Assembly (NCBI RefSeq): GCF_001039355.2
Contig: NW_019775548.1
Location: forward strand, 82,928 to 146,927
DNA from: Lingula anatina
Taxonomy: Eukaryota; Brachiopoda; Lingulata; Lingulida; Lingulidae
DNA length: 64,000 nucleotides
Reading direction: 5' to 3'
Of the stretch, positions 24,324 through 36,388 are shown in pieces; within the stretch, counting starts at the first letter, position 1; every line of letters begins with the position of its first letter. A model generated the notes under the pieces. The model did no database searches and had not been told where the DNA came from. It saw only the letters and a program-made list of their open reading frames with translations. Both the position numbers and the translations under genes were made by a program.

Positions 24324-24860
24324 AGGGGACCGTTCACAAGAAAAATTTATTTTCTAAAAATCTAAAAATTTATTGGCGGTATCCAGTGATCACGGTCTGT
24401 GCCCTGAATACCCCGCTGCGTAATTAACTTGCATAGCGAGCGAGTTACTTCCAAAGCTGTAATTAATTCTCGGCTGCGCTCGGAGGAGATTCTCATACCT
24501 TAACGCATGCGCGGTAGGAAGTTAGAAAGTAAATGGCGATCGCAATTGCTTTGAAAAATGTGTTTGTCGATTTTGTGCAACAGCAAGCACTACCACTAGC
24601 CATATTACGCGTCTGTATGCTTGAGTCGTCACAACTAAACTGATGAACTCCACAGCTTAGAGATACTTCTACGCATGCGTCAGTGTGTCAGAATCTCCTC
24701 CGAGCGCAGCCGAGAATTAATTACAGCTTTGGAAGTAACTGTCTCGAGCTGCCAGTAATTACGCCGTGAGGTATTCAGGGCACAGGCCGTGATCACAAGA
24801 TACCGCAAATAGATTTTTAGATTTTTAGAAAAAAGATTTTTCATGTGAACGCAGCCTTTG
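24324..24860. mobile_element. 537-bp foldback element with inverted arms of about 190 bp
   Basis: The left arm (24324 to about 24513) and right arm (about 24668-24860) are near-perfect reverse complements. Both hold GTGATCACGG, GGTATTCAGGGCAC, TTACTTCCAAAGCTG and GCTCGGAGGAGATTCT segments or their complements. The spacer is about 155 bp. The tips are GGGGACCGTTCACA and, in complement, GGCTGCGTTCACA. Such long-armed structures are typical of foldback or MITE-type DNA elements. The element ends exactly where block B homology begins (24861). No flanking duplication can be confirmed. Confidence 0.75.
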
Positions 24861-26472
24861 TCTTGTGTCTGATATACCGAAGACAGTTCAAATCGAAAAT
24901 GAAAACCGGTATCAGTTAAATAAACATCACAGGTGACTGATAAAACATCACAAACAAGACAGTGAAAGGATCAACGGAAATGGGATTACGGTATCTCTAA
25001 TACGTTGTCACGAGTTTTTTCTCCAAATATAAGAAGAGGTCAGGCGCCGGTGCGCACACTACGTAAGTTGACGCAGTCCTGCTGTGCAACTTTCTTCACC
25101 CCTTCTTACAAGACGTTCTTGAAGTGGAGCCTTATCAGCAATCTGTCCCAAGTAGACCATTTAGAGGTAAGTATGGATTTCGTATCATGTGCGTTTGCGG
25201 TTGTGGCCTAAGCCGTATATGCAGTAATTAATGTACTTTGATACTTTGGTTTAGTTAAGCGTTTGCAAGCACTCGAGGCATTTAGACTGTGAGCGTTTGG
25301 CTACTTCGTAGTTTTAGCAACAATTAAAAAACTCAATAATAAAACTTCATAATTTACGCATTCTGAAAACCCTAGGCCCCATTCACTATGAGAAAAGATA
25401 GGGTGACTATTCCATCCAGCTGGTGATTTACCAAGTGAAATGTCTCAGGTTGAGATCGCAACCCTTGCTGTTAAACATAAGTTCTAGTATCAGAGTTATG
25501 CATACTGCTCATTGCAAATCAATGACCTAAACTATATATGTTTAATAATCTTATTATATTGGTAAGACACGACAATGAATCGATTGCCAGTCTCCCGTGC
25601 CTGTGATTTTTATTTCAGTTAACGTCAGAATGCCGTCTTTATCATGGCATTTTTGTGTATCCCGGTGTAGTACAGTGTAGGTCTATTGGTTTGATGTAAT
25701 TTGGAATGAACATGTCAACTTGATTTTTAGTAATCTCAAAACTGATCCCAATAATGAAAATAAAAACAAATCATTGCATGACGATATATAGTGAGTCACT
25801 GCGAGTTGTTTGGCGCGATCTACTTCCTGGTTTTCACAGCGCCCTTTTAAGACCACGTAGGCATGAACGTCGTTATTATTGCAGGACACATGCCAATAAA
25901 CGTAAAGCAATAATAAGATCATTAGCATATTAGATTGAAAATCGCAACTGACGACAATTTGCAACCGCGCAGGAATTCACAGAAGCATGGCACTGGAGAA
26001 AAACGTAGCATTCCCTGTTTTGGTCGAGAAAAGAAAATATCCTCAAGTGCGATACATTATCGTAGGATCACCGTGAGATTTGAGGGCGACTCCTCGAAGA
26101 AATGCGCGGCTTTTGTTCATTTTTATAGGGACGTAATACTTCCTTCCCGCTGCTCTGTTGAGTGATGACACGTTCACAATTGCCCGCTCTTATTTCCCAA
26201 TCGTTAATTGTCACTTGGGGTCGTTGCTGTCGTCAACATGTTGTCAGTTTGAACTAGGGCGGGGAGTATAAGAGTGGGACCCAAATTTCATTATTATGTT
26301 TTGTGTACACAAGCGTTGAAATGAGTTCGTTATTATACAGCTAGCCTTTTGTATTTAGACAAACAAAATATACATTTACTTTGAAGAGAAAAAAATGAAG
26401 GAAATTTTGAAGGCAACCTATTCATACCTCCCAATTTTCATTGACAGTGTCCTTGCATCTTGTTGCCATTAA

Positions 26473-26848
26473 AGATGCATACAAAGTCAATTTTTGTCAC
26501 AAAAACCAACCAAATGCCAGCATATAGTTACAAGTAGTATAACTAAGAGAATTACCAAAAGGCATTGTTTAATTTTACCCCAAAGTGATGTTTGAACAGA
26601 TTTTTCTGCTGGTATTCTAAGCTGTATGTCAATGGGGCAGGAAAGTAGGTCACGGAAGAAGGTTAAATTTACAACCATAAATTTAAAGAAAGGAGCAGTC
26701 TAAAGGTCTTTTATGGCCGATCGAGTGATCTTTTCAGTTTATCCCTTGGCATGTCGAAATTATTTGAGTCATATAAGAATCTAGTAGAAGTGGTTTACAT
26801 GTGTTACTGGGAATCCACACTCCACCGATGCTCGGTTCGTATGTACCT
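26473..26848. mobile_element. 376-bp TTAA-flanked MITE (piggyBac- or Kolobok-like)
   Basis: TTAA at 26469-26472 and 26849-26852 flanks a block absent from the other copy. There, GCCATTAAGTTTACATTG at about 18889 is the empty site with one TTAA. The tips are AGATGCATAC and, in complement, AGGTACATAC (8 of 10 matching). TTAA duplication points to piggyBac- or Kolobok-type mobilisation. No transposase frame is present. Confidence 0.82.
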
Positions 26849-27825
26849 TTAAGTTTACATTGTACCATCATGCCTTAGGCCATCAATGGGCAAACTTGTC
26901 TGCGCGCGTACACTGGAACGCTGATCTACAATGCACTTTGAAGGAACCTTCATTCTTTGTTTGAAGCATAATAATGAAAATAAAGTGATAATGCATTTTT
27001 TGCAATAAACATATATTTGAAGGTTTGAAGGTGTACACTCTCTAAAAATACCTCCCCATTTTTTTCGAAGCCGCCATTTTTGTACTAAGTTGGCTGCGGC
27101 CACAGTACCCCCATGCACCACAACCACCACCCGCACGTTTTTATCAAAAGAACACTTTGAGTTGAGAGGTAAGATTATGGGGTCTATGGAGGAAGTTGCT
27201 GGGGAGCACCGGAGCAGTAGTATCTTTAGCAGTGGGGAATTAATTTATCTTTATAGTTAGTTTGTGTAAGAGTTACCTCACATTCAGCGTTTCTGGTATG
27301 CCATGCCTAATAATTAACGGAAAGTCAGGCGATAGTCTATCTTCGTTTTTGATAAGTGCTGTGTTTGAGCCACTGCACAGAATCGTGCATGTCGAATGAT
27401 TTCACGGCGGCACAACAGGAAGCCAGGGAGATAAGACTTGTCTGTCGGACTAGTTCACAGCGCTGCCGACGACATAACTTACTGTTTTTTAGCGGGTGCG
27501 TCAAGAGTAAGGGGGGTTTGAAAGGTAAACAAACAGTTTGCATCCCCAATACGGAGCGTATTCGCAATCTGAGAGCCGTTTTAGGGTTTCCTGTATTAAT
27601 ACCGATATCTTGAATGCTTTGGTACACACAGTACGTGAAAAAACTTAGATAAAAGTGTTAACGCGTGATTTCTTTGCTAAAACGGAAGGTGCATCAAAGA
27701 ACAAAACAAGGTTTGTTTTTTATCAATGATTTTTCAAACCTCGAAACCGCCTGCTCCATTAAAAACTATTGAAATATATGTGATATGTGATATGAAAGAT
27801 ATCGATCTTTTGATTTCGTTTTCAG

Positions 27826-30568
27826 ATGGGCCTCAAAAGCTCTTCAGCGACCACTTTATCTAAACTACGGATCCATTTCTGTGTGTCCACTTTGGCTCTT
27901 CTTGCCCCTGCCATTGCTCTAGGAAAGCCCTACCAGCCCGTCGATATTTACCGCACGTGCAAGGTGACGCGGGACAGTAGCTGGAATGGCCTTAAAGTTG
28001 ACTGCACGCATAGGAACTTGTCTTCCTTTCCAACACTTCCTTCGAACACAACAACTGCAATTTTAAAAGGGAACATTTTCAAAAACTTGAAGAGGCAATC
28101 TTTGGCTCATTTAACTGAACTGCGGGTTTTATGTCTACGTGAATGTCAGATAAAAAGGATTGATCATGATGCTTTTCAATCACTTGGACAGTTAAATGAA
28201 CTAAATTTGAAAAGCAATGGACTTAGGAACATGTGATCGGGACTTTTACGGCCTTTAAAACGTCTCAAGACATTATGTTTATCTGGCAACAGGGACATTC
28301 TTGGTAATGTATTTGAAGATGCGCGGAGAAAGATGTTTCAGGGGCTTGAAAGTCTCGAGAATTTGCACTTGGCTAGCACAGCACTGACCGATGTACCGAG
28401 TGGAATGTTTTCGAAAAATCAAAATTTGTCACTAATAAATCTGTCAAACAAAAAGCTTAAGAGGATGCCAGAAGACATGAAGTCGCTGCCATACTTAAGT
28501 AGAATAGACTTATCGGGCAACCAAATATCATCTTTGAGACTTAACAAATCAATAAGCTCTGCGAATAAGTTACACGTGTGGCTAAAGGCAAACGTAATTA
28601 TTAAAATCACGCGAGAAGATATGAGGGCATACAGTCACGTGCATGGGCTGTCACTAGACATTCAAAGGAATAAACTTACTCACGTGGAAACTGACGCTTT
28701 TGCTGACTTTAAATATATCTCTGGCTTAGTCTTTTCCGGTAACCCAATTTGCAAGTCTAGCAGTCAAGACTTAAAATGTATAGGGCTTCAAAACCTCACC
28801 AAAAGCTTGCAATTCGTGTCAGTCAGTTCTTTGCATCTCGATAAAATCGGATTAAATGTCGACAATTTAACCGGTGACTATTTTGTCCATTTGAGTAATT
28901 CTAACGTCACAGAGCTTAGTCTGAACGGAAACCCAATGACCGTAGTTCACCACACAGCCTTTGTGCCACTTAAACATCTCAGAACATTAAATCTCGGCAA
29001 TTGTGACATAGAGACATTTCAACTGGTAAATCTTTGCCGACTTCAGACATTAAATCTTTCCAATAACAAACTGCGAAGCTTTGGAGAAGTATTGTCAGAA
29101 ATTCTAGTAAAATGCTCAAAACTGAGTCAGCTGGATTTGTCGTCTACATTTAAAGTAACAGGCGACGAGGAGTGTGTTATCAAGAACCATGGTTCCCTAC
29201 GGTCGTTGACTTTGTCTGGAAACTCCCTGTGTAAAAGTATCGTCCTGAGGAACTTGGTATCCCTACAGACTGTGAAAATGTCAGATGTTACCGGAAAGAA
29301 GAGCTTCAACATGGCTAAACATCTTCAGATGAGCATGTTGCCAAGTTTGACAAAAATTTGTTTTCAGAATAACAGAGCTTATCTCTCAGAAAAAGCGGAC
29401 ATCTTTAAGAATGTCCCGACACTTACAGAGTTATACCTCGACAACAACCAGTTTTACAGAATATTACCCCTGGATCCTGATATTTTGAAGGATCTCTTTA
29501 GGCCCTTACGACAGTTACGTAACTTATCCCTGACTGCAAACAAACTGACAGAATTGCCGCTTGGAATGTTTGACGGATTGGCGAATCTTACCACACTTCA
29601 CTTGTACACCAACAGCCTTCGATCGCTTCCCGTGGAGATTTTTCGTCACCAAAGGCACATGACCGACCTTCATTTGGACCACAATTCGATTTTTACGTTA
29701 AGTGGACACATGTTTGCAAACCTTACCGCTTTGAAAAACTTTAATTATGCGAGGAACAAGATCATTTGTGATTGTAACATTAGGTCATTTCAGTCTTGGC
29801 TTGCCACCACATCAGTCAATGTACAGGGTCCCAGGGAACTTTGCTTTGGACCCGAATGGGCACAAAAGACGCCAATTAAAGAGTTTCGTCCTTCATGGTT
29901 CGCTTGCGATGACCACAGTGTGTATTTGGCCGCCATATCGGGAGGATGCGTGTTTTTTTGTAATTTTTCTCTCTGCTGTCCTCTATAGCTTCCGCTGGGA
30001 CATCCTCTACATTTACGCCATCTACCGAGCAAGCGGTAAGAAAAGCAAATTGGGAGGACGTGAGCCACATAAGACTTATGACGCCATTGCAATGTACTCT
30101 CCCACAAGCGTCACTTGGATAAAGAAACACCTTATACCAAACTTAGAAAGAGGCGAAGACATCAGATTTAAACTTTGCATTAACGATCGAGACTACATCG
30201 TTGGTGATCCCCTGGTGGATAATGTCGAAACGAACATGGAAAAAAGCCGACGAATCCTCTTTCTGCTTACGAGGGAGTACTTCGAAAGTCAGTTACACGA
30301 AACGGAGATCAACCTAGCACAGGTCAAACTTTTTGATGGATTTGTTGACAAAATAATTTTTGTCTTTTTAGAGAAGGTGCCTAAGAAGACTTTCAAAGAG
30401 CCTCTGAAGACCATGTTGCGTCACGGTACTTGTCTACAGTGGCCCAGAAAAAAGCGCGTGCGTGAGCGAACCATCTTTTGGAAGCGTCTCAAACTTGCTT
30501 TACTTGAGGCGAGATACCCCGTGAGGCCAGGAGAGAAAACTCCCCTTTTAGTCAATGAAAATAATTGA
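27826..30568 (+). pseudogene. Second Toll-like receptor copy, interrupted by a stop and a frameshift
   Basis: It is collinear with the intact TLR at 19874 from signal peptide to TIR and shares its upstream and downstream flanks. Two lesions break it. Codon 137 is TGA (28234-28236) where the intact copy has TCA. A T run at 29953-29959 has seven T instead of six, which shifts frame inside the membrane helix and ends translation at 29988. Past the shift, the TIR domain is fully readable and nearly identical to the intact copy. LRRs around residues 205-350 differ strongly, while both ends are almost unchanged. It may be a null allele, a young pseudogene, or (for the homopolymer) partly sequencing error. 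Confidence 0.9.
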
Positions 30569-32518
30569 CATTATCCCAGCAATAGATACTTCTAAAAAAG
30601 AGAAAATGGACAAAAACAGTTCATTTGTATAAAACAGAATATTTTAAGTAGAAATTGATCCCTTTTAATTTTAATCGTGTATAAAGTATGTTCATGTTTA
30701 GATATCTGCATTCCTTAGGCCTACTTGCATAAACGATAACAATTAGTAAAAAAAGAAACTCTTTGGGTTAAAAAGAAATTTCGCTTAATTTTTTTGCTAA
30801 AGTTGTAGTTTGATTTCTCACCAAGATTTCCAGCTTTTGTTCTGTATGTAATGTCACTTATTGGCAGCTATTTAATAGTGAATAAGGAATTGGGAGTGCT
30901 TTGTAGAGTTAATTGACATGCTCTTATAATATGTATACAGCTGCGTGTAATGTCAACGTACAGATGGCCGCTAGAGTTAAATGTTGGAGGATGTGGGCAA
31001 CTATACCAAATGCCAAACTATTCATATGTGTAAGATGAACTTTTTATTTCATAATTCAACATTTGAGTCATATGTTATTATTGCATGTGGTTATAATGAC
31101 ACATTATGCACTGTGTAATGAATATTAGATACATGACGTATTATAAATATATCTTTATTCAGCTTATCAACCTTACGATAATTGATTATCGATATTTGAT
31201 CAGACAATTTTTGCATATTACAGTTATTTTTCATTTTGTAACGACGATGACATAAAGCCGATGATATATACATTTAGGGTTATTTTAACTTTTTTGTGTC
31301 TTTATTATTTCTCGGCATAATTTTATACAATCGTGGATTGAATTTAATGTAAACAATTGCTTCTCTCATAGTCACCAAAAAGAACGCTACAGTTTGGATA
31401 ATTATGAAGATAAGCAGGTACTTCACTATCAACGATGCGCTGGTCGCAAAGTTGTGGTGAACGCTCTTCATTGCACAGGGAGTGGATGACCCGATCACCT
31501 CATGTAGTACATTCCAACAACATCTATCATGACGAAAGCCATAATAAGAGAATTACAGGTTAATGTCATAGTAGAATAAGGTATGAAAAAAAGTACTCTT
31601 GGGCCACACATAGAAAGTGTAAATGTCATGTCTATACGAAAAACGTCCACGAACAAGCGTTTTTCAATCATGTATCCACCTATAGGCTATTCCTTTGAGA
31701 TATATTTTTGGTTTCATGTTGAATGTGTTTCTATTTTATATATTAGTGTATTATATAGAAGTTATTTACTTGCCATATTTTTGCACTATTTTATGATAAA
31801 ACTGGAGTGTTTAAGAAGGGCTATTTGAAGGTATATTTTAATTTTGAATATGCCTAGGGACAGGTAGGCCTATATCGTCCCTGGGAGATAATGTAATGTT
31901 AGTCATTGACAGCCACGAGTAAATTAGAAACGGGGAGTGTTTTGTAGAGGAACTGAGTTGATTGACACACTCTCTCTTATGATACTTATACAACTGCGTG
32001 TAATGTAAACGGAGAGAAGGCCGCTAGCGATCGAATGAGGTAGAAATGGAAAGAAAGCGACTCGGGAATCAACTAGGAAGTAGTTAAGAAATAACATGAA
32101 AGATTATAACGGTGTTGTATTCACTACCTCGCGTAAAACAAAAGATAAAGACAATAACATTGTCACATGTAGGATGATAATGTTTTCATTTAAGTATTTC
32201 TTAAGTCGCTGTATACCTGGCTAACGAATAAATGGTGCATTTAATCTTCAGTTACTCTAACATAATTATTACAGTATCTTCAAATTCTTTTACATTCTAT
32301 TGTATTACCTGCAATAATCTTTTTCCCAGAATCCCATTGATTAAACTACAATTATGACGTCATTGATTACAAGCTCTCTATGACGTCACTATCATGATGT
32401 CGTATAACGTTTTAGGCAATTTCGCTTTGTCGTGCCATAAGACTTCGACGTAATAATTTGAAGTTTTGTGACCATGGAAACCTTGTAAATAATTTGATTA
32501 TGGCACTAACCATTACAC
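30569..32518. other. Intergenic DNA upstream of the IRAG-like gene
   Basis: This region aligns with 22613-23843 but contains an extra stretch of roughly 650 bp (about 31490-32155) missing from the other copy. I see nothing coding in it. Its right end carries the tandem CRE motifs listed separately. Confidence 0.5.
32355..32388. promoter_or_regulatory. Two tandem full CRE (TGACGTCA) sites upstream of the IRAG-like gene
   Basis: Perfect palindromic TGACGTCA octamers lie at 32355-32362 and 32381-32388, about 130-165 bp before the ATG at 32519. Both are conserved at 23662-23669 and 23688-23695 in the duplicate. Full CREs bind CREB/ATF bZIP factors, so cAMP- or stress-responsive transcription is plausible. 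The transcription start is not known. Confidence 0.55.
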
Positions 32519-35500
32519 ATGAAAGGAAACGGACAAGATTCGAGCTTACTTCCCAGAGGCGATCACGACTGGGAATCTAGCAGCTTGAAAAAGTTTTGTT
32601 TGTTGCTGGAAAAGCAGATACATCTACTTAGGGGAGAAAATCAAGTCGAGAAAATATATTTTCAAACTGACAAAAAGAGAGGCGAGCGAATACTGTCTAA
32701 ATCTACTTTTGGAAACCAACGTAGTTGTGGTTTCGATGACATAAAATCGGCTATAACAGACATTTCTTCTATTCTGAAGTTTACAAATTGGTCGACCTCC
32801 AAAAATCTTTCAGCAGCGTCGAGTACTAATATGAGTTTGGTCAAGAGAGAAGAGGGCGAGATTCGACATTCGCCCCTGCCATCGAAGCCAACTTACCCTG
32901 ATGATCTCCATCATAATGAAACTTCGACCTCTCCACCCGGTGCGCTCCATGGTATGTTTGTTAACACACGTCTGTTTTTGAATTAATTAATTAATTTATT
33001 TATTTATTTATTTATGGGTGAAGGAAATTGATAATTATAATAATAATAACGCTACGTTAAGTAAAAATAAATACATGACGTACACAGAAACCGAAAACAT
33101 CATCTGCACACCCAACTCTAATAATTTTATCTTCGTTTTCAGTTAATTTTCATTACGTTAGTTTAATTTCTTAAATCTTGTAGCATAATTATAATTTCCT
33201 TGCCCGTACCGAGTATCCCGGTGACTCCTTTCGCCATAAAACTGTTCATGTAATTATTAAACAGAGCAAAAAATGTTGTTTTTTTTTTCATACCTGTTGT
33301 ATTGTAAAATTCATCTCTTTGTTTCCAGGGTTACATTGTTCAATGAAAGAAGTGGCTAAAAAGCTTAGTCGGTACACCAATACCAGTATTAGGAGAAACC
33401 TGGTTATTCGAAAACACGAGAAGGATGAAATACAGCAGAACATTGGTCGGCTTTTGACGGAAATGCAGGTATGCTGTTGACGCGACTGCCTTGTTTTATT
33501 TCGCAACAGGAACAGCATATGGAATTTATACACCAACTCACCCTCAGAAAATATGCACAACATTCAATACATTTTATTTCGTCAAGTTTATGAGAATTTC
33601 GTTTATAATGTTACTGAAAGTACAACCCTGGTGCATCATCTAGCGTTTATGCTCAATTTTCTAATTTAATGTTCTTTTTTCTTCAATGCTTGAAGCACAA
33701 GTATTATTCTAACATCGTTTTTTATTGCAGTTTTTAATATTTTCAATTTCTTTTGCAGAACTCCATGTTGGAAGAAAGTATGGCACCTTTTGATGAACTC
33801 AGCAGAACCTCTGATTGGTTTCCTAGACAACCAATGGCACAACAGATTGACCAGCTCCAGAATATGATTTACCAAGTTTCGTCCGCCTCGGAAAGACTAG
33901 GCTCTACTCGAAAAGAGGCTCAGCTTGCTTCGGAGTTACAGACTTTGGTGAAGAATGTGACGAGTTTTAGTGAAACTCAAACCAAAGAAAGCAATTCCTT
34001 CAGCTCTTGTGAAACCAACAGTCCAAGTAAAGAAAGGTGGGTAGAGAAAGAAGAAACTTTTGCTATAGGTCTTTTCAGTATTGGGCATTTGTGTGTTTTA
34101 TTTAAATACAAAAAGCAGAATCTTTATTTATACTGTTATTGCATAACCCTCTGTCATATTGATCAATATGTAGTTACAAAATAAATGAGAATAAAACAAT
34201 CTGAATTACATATACTTCCTACATTTCACAATTTTAGATAGGGGAAGAAAACCGATATTATGGTGTTGATAACTTTTAATTTTTTTTTCTTTTAAGACCT
34301 TTTCAAGTGGCTTTGAGCTCTACAGCCGTGAACGCCACTCCAACCGTAAGTGAACGGTTCACCCAAACAGCTGACACGTCTCACGAGACCCGTCCCACCA
34401 AGATAGTCGAGACGCAATCGCCATTTGTGCCATCACCCCGTTGGCAACCAATAGATGTAATCAATAAAATCATAGGACCATCAGCCAATGCTGCGTCTGC
34501 ATCTGGCGCCACTAAAGACAAGGATGAAAGCACGCCACTGGGGAGAAAGAAAACTCGAAGCTTCCATTCGTATTGCCGCAGCCTCGACCATTCTTTACTG
34601 TCCAGATCTTTCTCGGATCACTCATATTTGTTTACGGAGCCGTTGGATATTTCTTCTGATGGGTTATATAGCAATGATATATGTGTCGAAAAACGCCAAG
34701 GTGGGTCACAAGTAGTCGCTAGTTCTTTGCAAAGAAAGTACAGTATACCAAGCCTTGGGATAGAAAAATCTGGGGAAGCTTTTGTGCAGAAAACTGAAGC
34801 AAAAGTACAGAGAGAAGAAGATAATGGTGAAAAAATTCAAGAAATACCCAAGACAAGCACTCCAGTGCGCCCCCTTGCTTCTGACGAATTTTTAGTAGAG
34901 GTTGACAAGACGGAGGCTGGTGCACAAATTACAGACCAGAACCAACCGAATGATAGACTTGGTGAACAAATCACGAGGCAAAAGGTAAAAGCGCAACATG
35001 GCGTAAGAGAAGGACTCGCTATTAAAACTGGCTTGTTCGTTCCAGACTCCCCTTCGACAAGCCCACCTTTCTCCGTCATGTGTAAATGGATTGAACGCGA
35101 TTCAAGAAACGTCCTCGAAACTCCGCCGGTCCATGTTATTGGCGCGCGACGTGTACAGGTGTCGCCACTGGATCCGAAAGAGAAACACAAAAAACGAAAG
35201 CGGCATTACAGAACTGGGACCAGTTACACCAGTCCAGATATAAAAGTACGCAGTGATGCCTGCACTGAACAGTCGGAAAGCCCCACTTTGTCAAAGGTCG
35301 ATTACAAAAAACAAGACCAGGTGAGTGATTCTGGGCATTGTCCAGAATGCGGTAGTCTACAGAGCGATGTGAAACATGAAAAAGAGCAGCAACGCACATT
35401 AGCGACAGGCGCAAAAAACCAACATGTCATTGAATATTCTCCCGAGATTCTTCAAGAATGTACAGGGGCGGGCGTCCGCGATCTTCACCAAAATGTCTCC

Positions 35501-35905
35501 GAGGAACCACAAATGTATAGACGATTCTTCAATGAAGAAAAAAGCGCCATTCAATCTTCAGAGGTGCCTAGCGATCAAGAAAAAGTACTTCGTCATGACA
35601 CTGACAAGACCTATTTGAATCCACTGTCTAGTAATAGCAAAACAGCTATCTGTGGATCCAAAACCAGACCAACCAACACCGGGACTTTCAAGCAGATTTT
35701 TCCTTCTCAGAGACTGCTATATTCGGCAGAAATTGTTTTGATTTTTCTCCTGGTGATATCAACAGTTTTCTTATTTAATGCATGCGCGCGTTTTTATCTG
35801 GATTTCAATGGGAGCGCTGGGGTGGAGAGTGCCCTGGACGCGCTTTTCTCGGGCGAGTTCTCCAGATATTTGGATCTACGTCACCTTGGGCCTCCTCCTA
35901 CTTGA
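32519..35905 (+). CDS. IRAG1/IRAG2 (MRVI1/LRMP)-like KASH protein
   Basis: Four exons join in frame: 32519-32951, 33329-33468, 33759-34036 and 34297-35905, giving 819 residues. All borders are AG/GT and the phases agree (1, 0, 2). Exons 2-3 encode a helical region (RRNLVIRKHEKDEIQQNIGR; IYQVSSASERLGSTRKEAQL) resembling the coiled-coil core of the IRAG/LRMP family. Exon 4 encodes a long polar, low-complexity region. Near its end is one membrane helix (AEIVLIFLLVISTVFLF) and about 40 lumenal residues ending LRHLGPPPT. A tail anchor ending in PPP-X is the SUN-binding signature of KASH proteins. IRAG1 and IRAG2 end similarly. Vertebrate members sit in ER or outer nuclear membrane and bind IP3 receptors, IRAG1 as a target of cGMP kinase I. 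Tandem CREs lie upstream. Confidence 0.78.
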
Positions 35906-36333
35906 TGTATAGGTCTATCTTAGGCTGATATACATGAAATCAGTTATATAGACAAAGGTTGGCAGAAAAGTAGGCCGTTATAGGCTTAAACAACATTTGG
36001 ATTAAGTTGATGCTCCTTTGATGAGGAGTCTTGTATATGGTATCAACTCTATTTTCCCTTTTTGTACTGTGCGTTTTTTATCGAGTAAATGTTTAAGATA
36101 GATCATCATTTCCTTTAGTCAGGCAGACTAGAAAGAAAGAAAGAAAAAAAGCTATGTTTTTCCAACAAAAAAACAACGTCTCTTTTTATAGGCACTGTTT
36201 CATCTCGGACACTCTTAAGATACTGAAGAACGGGCTTTCAAAACCTTATCAATTTTTTAAAAACCCTCAACCAAAAACAAAAAGCCTCTTTTAGTTGATC
36301 AATGACAAATTAAATACATTATGTATGTCTGTT
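35906..36333. other. 3' flank of the IRAG-like gene
   Basis: AT-rich, probably 3' UTR. No AATAAA is close to the stop. No other feature seen before the palindrome. Confidence 0.4.
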
Positions 36334-36388
36334 GGTGTAAGCAAGGAGTTATAACAGAAGGCTTCTGTTATAACTCCTTGGTGTAAGC
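36334..36388. repeat. Perfect short palindrome bounded by 9-bp direct repeats
   Basis: Arms of 19 bp (36342-36360 and 36362-36380) are exact reverse complements around one base. GGTGTAAGC occurs at 36334-36342 and again at 36380-36388, overlapping the arm ends. RNA or single-stranded DNA would form a strong hairpin. It is about 430 bp after the IRAG-like stop, so it may lie in the 3' UTR. Confidence 0.8.

Larger units (their letters stand above)
24861..32579 (+). repeat. Duplication block B, copy 1 (continues into the intact IRAG-like gene)
   Basis: Alignment with 14928 onward starts exactly at TCTTGTGTCTG. It ends at 32579, inside the first coding exon of the IRAG-like gene, where the other copy departs at 23904. 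Differences include a 376-bp TTAA-flanked element present only here (26473-26848), a 2.2-kb stretch (16155-18377) and an inverted fragment (15864-16069) present only in the other copy, and a divergent central part of the TLR gene. Confidence 0.88.

Noticed and set aside
29747-30568. A separate gene starting in the damaged TLR copy, with a TIR domain and its own ATG
   Set aside because: Up to the T run at 29953-29959 this frame is an out-of-frame reading of the LRR cap. Only after the shift does it become TIR. It is part of the pseudogene.
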